Source of the DNA: Christensenellaceae bacterium
GTDB lineage: Bacteria > Bacillota > Clostridia > Christensenellales > CAAEEZ01
Assembly: GCA_020024085.1 (NCBI GenBank)
Contig: JAHHUG010000062.1
Span: 1 to 8,271 of the forward strand
Length of the DNA: 8,271 nt
Direction: 5' to 3'
This document shows, piece after piece, positions 5,893 through 8,271 of the stretch. The position numbers and the translations under genes were made by a program. Within the stretch, counting starts at the first letter, position 1. Every line of letters begins with the position of its first letter. A model generated the notes under the pieces. It did not search any database. It had not been told where the DNA came from and saw only the letters and a list, made by a program, of their open reading frames with translations.

Positions 5893-6942
5893 TTATTTAT
5901 AAGAAGTACTCATTTGCTTTTCCTCTTGTTTTTTATCTATAATCTTGAAAACAAGGTTTGTAATAAGTTGGAAAAGTGTAGATACAAGTGCTGACACGAA
6001 CATATATAATGTAAAAGCAGAACTATATAATACAGCAAAAACAAGCATCATGATTGGCATCATCCATTGCATCATTTTCATGCTCATTTGACTTGATTTT
6101 TGCATTTCTTCATTACCAGCAGGCATTGGTGCATTTGCTTGAGACATCAATTTGCTAGTAACAAAGTTTAGTAAAAATGACAAGATAGGTAGCAATAGCA
6201 AACCATTCCAACCACCTCTTTGGGTGTTGTATTTTGCCATTATAGGTGCCATTACAGCATTATATTTATCAGACATTAGTCCGTCGATTTGAATACCTAG
6301 TTTACCCATACCTTGACCAGAGAATGTGCCCCAATCTGGGATAGGATTTGCCCAAGTATCAGCAACGAAGATATTTTCTATCCACAAGAAACTTTGGTTA
6401 GCTTTAATATCTTTTTCGTATTTAGCAAGTACTTTATCTTCAATATATTTTTTTGCTGTTTCACCCTCAATACCATCAGGATAAAGGGTTGTATCAGCTT
6501 TTACTTCCTCAACTGCAGCATCATAAGTTTGCTCCAAAACCATGAAATTTTGTTTGTTTTGGTATGATACAGTTGCATTAAATCCGGCAAATACAACAAA
6601 GAATATTACCATTGTAAGTATCATCGGTAAGCAAGAACCAAAAGTAGAAAATTTCTCCTTTTTGTATAGTTGCATTTGCTTTTCTGCTAAAACTTGTTGG
6701 TTATTAGCATATTGCTTTTGTAATTTTTCTAGTTGAGGTTTCATTCTTTTCATTGCTTTTTGATTTTTCCTCATTACTACCTTTTGCCAAATATCAAAAG
6801 GTGAAGTAACAAGCTTCAAAATAACAGTGAAAGCAACTACTGTCCAACCAAAATTACCAATGGTAGCACCAAGTCCATATAGCCAGTCGCCAATAAAGTG
6901 ACCTGTGTTTACCATAAATAATAAATTTGTTAAATTAGCCAT
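5893..6942 (-). CDS. yidC: Membrane protein insertase YidC/Oxa1/SpoIIIJ
   Basis: Inserts and folds membrane proteins, alone or with SecYEG. The 349-residue protein has a short N terminus with no lipobox, unlike B. subtilis SpoIIIJ. Hydrophobic segments lie at about 30-48, 103-122, 247-264, 294-312 and 314-334, matching the five-helix core. Between the first two is the cytoplasmic coiled-coil hairpin (about 54-100, MKRMKPQLEKLQKQYANN), followed by the family motif CLPMILTM (104-111). The usual groove arginine in TM1 is replaced by Lys43 (VILKLVTSPFD). The loop between TM2 and TM3 (about 125-246, acidic then aromatic) is long for the short-form family. The C-terminal tail is charged. The start overlaps the yidD end by 13 nt and has its own AAAGGAAAGG Shine-Dalgarno. 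Confidence 0.95.
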   Translation of the reverse strand: MANLTNLLFMVNTGHFIGDWLYGLGATIGNFGWTVVAFTVILKLVTSPFDIWQKVVMRKNQKAMKRMKPQLEKLQKQYANNQQVLAEKQMQLYKKEKFSTFGSCLPMILTMVIFFVVFAGFNATVSYQNKQNFMVLEQTYDAAVEEVKADTTLYPDGIEGETAKKYIEDKVLAKYEKDIKANQSFLWIENIFVADTWANPIPDWGTFSGQGMGKLGIQIDGLMSDKYNAVMAPIMAKYNTQRGGWNGLLLLPILSFLLNFVTSKLMSQANAPMPAGNEEMQKSSQMSMKMMQWMMPIMMLVFAVLYSSAFTLYMFVSALVSTLFQLITNLVFKIIDKKQEEKQMSTSYK

Positions 6943-7172
6943 TTTGCCTTTCCTTTTAGATTATCTTTTACAGGGTCAAAACCACCTTTGCTTAAAGGAT
7001 TACACCTAAGGATACGAAATATACCCATAAATGTACCAATAAATACCCCTCTTTTTTCGATTGCCTCAATCATATAGGTCGAACAAGTTGGGGTATAAAT
7101 GCAATTTCTACCGATAAGTGGCGATAGAAATCTTTGGTATCCCTTAACAAAATATATCAGTAGTTTTTTCAT
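6930..7172 (-). CDS. yidD: Membrane protein insertion efficiency factor YidD
   Basis: A small membrane-associated protein that assists YidC-dependent insertion; biochemical detail is limited. The 80 residues follow the family pattern throughout. An amphipathic N-terminal helix (LLIYFVKGYQRFLSPLIG) is followed by the cysteine motif CIYTPTCSTYM (Cys24, Cys30), then EAIEKRGVFIGTFMGIFRILRCNP (Cys57 in RCNPLSKGG) and DPVKD. Family members usually read PSCS where this one has PTCS. Its ATG overlaps the rnpA TGA (ATGA), and no clear Shine-Dalgarno is present, so translation is probably coupled to rnpA. The end overlaps yidC by 13 nt, as expected for functionally paired genes. Confidence 0.95.
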   Translation of the reverse strand: MKKLLIYFVKGYQRFLSPLIGRNCIYTPTCSTYMIEAIEKRGVFIGTFMGIFRILRCNPLSKGGFDPVKDNLKGKAKWLI

Positions 7173-7504
7173 CTTTCAAGATACAGTGAAGCCTTTTTTA
7201 GCAAATCCTTTTCTAGTTCCAAGTATTCGTGATAACCTATCTTATTGATTGCAGGTCTTGCAACAAAGATATAGTGAGTATGCTTGTCCATATTTGGAAG
7301 AAGTTGACGAATAGTCTCTCTAAACAACCTTTTGGTGTGATTACGAACGACACTATTGCCGACTTTTTTGCTAACAGAGTAGCCCACTTTTAGAGTTTGA
7401 TAAGACTTGACATATACTAGAACCATATATTTATTAGAAATGCTCTTCCCGTTTCTGTAAATATAATTAAACGATGCATTCTTTTTTAATCTATATTGTT
7501 CCAT
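7169..7504 (-). CDS. rnpA: Ribonuclease P protein component
   Basis: The protein subunit that binds the 5' leader of pre-tRNA and helps the RNase P RNA mature tRNA 5' ends. The 111-residue basic protein shows the family start YRLKKNASFNYIYRNGKS, the beta strand KVGYSVSKKVGNSVVRN, and the RNR-motif region RNHTKRLFRE (54-63). In that motif the usual third-position Arg is His56. The start is forced: an in-frame TGA lies three codons upstream, so ATG at 7504 is the first usable codon. It sits nine bases after the rpmH stop with no Shine-Dalgarno, suggesting coupling to rpmH translation. Length is typical. Confidence 0.96.
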   Translation of the reverse strand: MEQYRLKKNASFNYIYRNGKSISNKYMVLVYVKSYQTLKVGYSVSKKVGNSVVRNHTKRLFRETIRQLLPNMDKHTHYIFVARPAINKIGYHEYLELEKDLLKKASLYLER

Positions 7505-7513
7505 AATTTGTCA

Positions 7514-7648
7514 TTAAGCGCTTAAAGCTTTTCTACCCTTTCTTCTTCTTCTTGCGATAACATTTCTACCAGACTTAGAAGCCATTCTCTTTCTAAAGCC
7601 GTGAACCTTGTTTCTTTGTCTCTTTTTAGGTTGATAAGTTTGTTTCAT
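7514..7648 (-). CDS. rpmH: 50S ribosomal protein L34
   Basis: A small, highly basic protein of the large ribosomal subunit. Translating the minus strand from ATG at 7648 gives 44 residues ending at TAA (7516-7514). It begins MKQTYQPKKRQRNKVHGF and continues with RKRMASKSGRNVIARRR and KGRKALSA, matching L34 over its whole length. A GGAGG Shine-Dalgarno (complement of 7657-7661) lies eight bases before the start. It is the first gene of the operon, under the consensus promoter at 7690-7718. The stop sits in the small palindrome TTAAGCGCTTAA, which I take as incidental. Confidence 0.98.
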   Translation of the reverse strand: MKQTYQPKKRQRNKVHGFRKRMASKSGRNVIARRRRKGRKALSA

Positions 7649-7689
7649 AGTTAAATCCTCCGATTCTATTTGTAATATATAACTTTTAT

Positions 7690-7718
7690 ATTATAAATGA
7701 TAGTATAATTTATGTCAA
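7690..7718 (-). promoter_or_regulatory. Consensus sigma-A promoter of the rpmH-rnpA-yidD-yidC-jag operon
   Basis: On the minus strand TTGACA (complement of 7713-7718) and TATAAT (complement of 7690-7695) are both perfect and separated by exactly 17 bp. Transcription should start near 7683, giving a leader of about 35 nt that carries the rpmH GGAGG. A full-consensus promoter fits the high, constitutive expression expected for L34. I see no operator-like dyad over it. Confidence 0.92.
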
Positions 7719-7989
7719 ACAAAATCAATTATATTAGATTAATAGTATCAAAATATAATGCGACCAATCAAATAAAGAAATATCGTTTTTTATCACTTAT
7801 TATACAATTTGCAAACAACTATCCCTGTAAAATTTTTTCATACCATCTTATTAGCTCCCAAATCTAGTAAAAATTATAAATTATTAGCCAAAATATAACT
7901 TTTAGACTAATTAACGGATATTTCTCCATTTTACAAACGAATATAAAACTATATTGCAAATAGCTAAAAATTGGATAAAAATACTAACA

Positions 7990-8004
7990 AAAGTTGTGAA
8001 ATAT
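7990..8004 (+). repeat. Direct repeat, copy 1
   Basis: The 15-mer AAAGTTGTGAAATAT occurs here and identically at 8024-8038, in the same orientation 34 bp apart. In this copy it is followed by AGAATA rather than GAATA. Its reverse complement contains TATTTCACA, which shares the CACA end with the DnaA box but differs elsewhere. Confidence 0.75.
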
Positions 8005-8011
8005 AGAATAT

Positions 8012-8043
8012 GTATACCAATATAAAGTTGTGAAATATGAATA
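8012..8043 (+). repeat. Direct repeat, copy 2 (extended)
   Basis: This copy holds the same 15-mer (8024-8038). Together with upstream GTATACCAATAT it forms a 32-bp unit that recurs at 8213-8245 with 28 identical positions and one gap. The common front part is GTnTACCnATATAAAGTTG. Confidence 0.75.
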
Positions 8044-8212
8044 ATAAAACGATTTTTCTGTTAGTTAAATGGCAAATTAGCTTAATGCAACCTTAAGCCT
8101 TAAAAAATTACTGCCCTAAAAACACAGATTATTAAAAAAATGGATAAAAACGAAATATAGCTATCTAATCAAATACAATAAATACAGTGTTACAAATAAT
8201 TAAAAGAGTTAA

Positions 8213-8245
8213 GTGTACCTATATAAAGTTGTTAAAATAGGAATA
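8213..8245 (+). repeat. Direct repeat, copy 3 (extended, degenerate)
   Basis: It matches copy 2 over its length: front GTGTACCTATATAAAGTTG, then TTAAAATAGGAATA in place of TGAAATATGAATA. It starts 201 bp from copy 2 and its end runs into the hairpin at 8242-8262. The purpose is unknown; protein-binding sites or promoter elements of a rightward dnaA transcript are both possible. Confidence 0.7.
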
Positions 8246-8262
8246 GCAAATTTTTTGCTATT
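8242..8262 (+). other. Perfect 9-bp hairpin at the right edge
   Basis: The arms AATAGCAAA (8242-8250) and TTTGCTATT (8254-8262) enclose a TTT loop. No U-tract follows on the plus strand (AGATTATGG), so a rightward terminator is unlikely. On the minus strand the bases that follow are CCTATTTTAACAAC, also a poor tail. It may lie in the dnaA leader or be an operator dyad. Confidence 0.5.
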
Positions 8263-8271
8263 AGATTATGG

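Larger units (their letters stand above)
7649..8271. other. Origin-side non-coding region upstream of rpmH (dnaA presumed beyond the edge)
   Basis: No coding sequence is recognisable in about 620 bp of very AT-rich DNA. In most Firmicutes the segment between rpmH and the divergent dnaA gene holds oriC or part of it. Present are the rpmH leader and promoter, a set of direct repeats (7990-8004, 8012-8043, 8213-8245) and a hairpin at 8242-8262. I find no perfect TTATCCACA on either strand. The best partial matches are minus-strand TTATCCAAT (7970-7978), minus-strand TTATCCATT (8139-8147) and plus-strand TTATACAAT (about 7799-7807), each 7 of 9. An origin role rests on gene order, not on boxes seen. 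Confidence 0.5.

Noticed and set aside
5794..6736. Plus-strand open frames opposite jag and yidC
   Set aside because: Hydrophobic translations arise from the complement of Lys/Glu-rich and AT-rich codons; the minus-strand genes are unambiguous.
8079..8098. GCTTAA/TTAAGC inverted repeat
   Set aside because: A 6-bp AT-rich stem with a 7-nt loop and no functional context.
7970..8147. Two TGGATAAAAA segments as DnaA boxes
   Set aside because: Each matches the box at 7 of 9 positions, which is common by chance in AT-rich DNA; kept only as a note under the origin-side region.
1..8271. CRISPR arrays, transposases, tRNA or rRNA genes
   Set aside because: None was recognised on either strand.

Overview
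The window is low-GC, AT-rich DNA with the gene content and order of a Firmicute, most likely a member of the Clostridia. This rests on an unbroken minus-strand run rpmH-rnpA-yidD-yidC-jag-mnmE-mnmG, which in Firmicutes normally lies immediately beside oriC and dnaA. It also rests on the wording of YidC (no lipoprotein signal, a lysine in the TM1 groove position, a long TM2-TM3 loop), which resembles clostridial rather than bacillar homologues. I cannot name a species from sequence alone.

Layout, left to right. Positions 1-111 hold no supported gene. Positions 112-939 (minus) encode a BmrR/BltR-like MerR-family regulator. Positions 1032-1595 (plus) encode a GNAT acetyltransferase. Between them, at 949-1005, is a compact divergent control region. 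The acetyltransferase promoter has the abnormally long 19-bp spacer typical of MerR-activated promoters, a near-perfect dyad sits in that spacer, and an opposing promoter for the regulator overlaps it. Positions 1596-2031 are non-coding. They contain several hairpins, a strong plus-strand terminator (1730-1767) and a terminator closing the minus-strand operon (1956-1985).

Positions 2032-7648 (minus) are the origin-proximal operon. A textbook sigma-A promoter at 7690-7718 (TTGACA, 17 bp, TATAAT) drives rpmH (ribosomal protein L34), rnpA (RNase P protein), yidD (membrane-insertion accessory protein), yidC (membrane insertase) and jag/khpB (KH-R3H RNA-binding protein). These genes are tightly packed. 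rnpA/yidD overlap by ATGA, yidD/yidC overlap by 13 nt, and rnpA and yidD have no evident Shine-Dalgarno. A strong hairpin with a U-tract separates jag from mnmE-mnmG, which encode the two subunits of the enzyme that makes (c)mnm5U34 at the tRNA wobble position. rsmG and the chromosome-partition genes that often follow mnmG are absent here; the MerR/GNAT module stands in that place.

Positions 7649-8271 are about 620 bp of very AT-rich non-coding DNA between rpmH and, presumably, dnaA beyond the right edge. I see no perfect DnaA box (TTATCCACA) in it. It does hold a 15-bp perfect direct repeat, a longer degenerate copy of that repeat, and a 9-bp-stem hairpin at the very edge. The most unusual points are the terminator abutting the mnmE start, with a nine-codon open frame that ends in the mnmE start codon, and the unexplained repeats in the origin-side region. 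No clearly new multi-gene system is visible.
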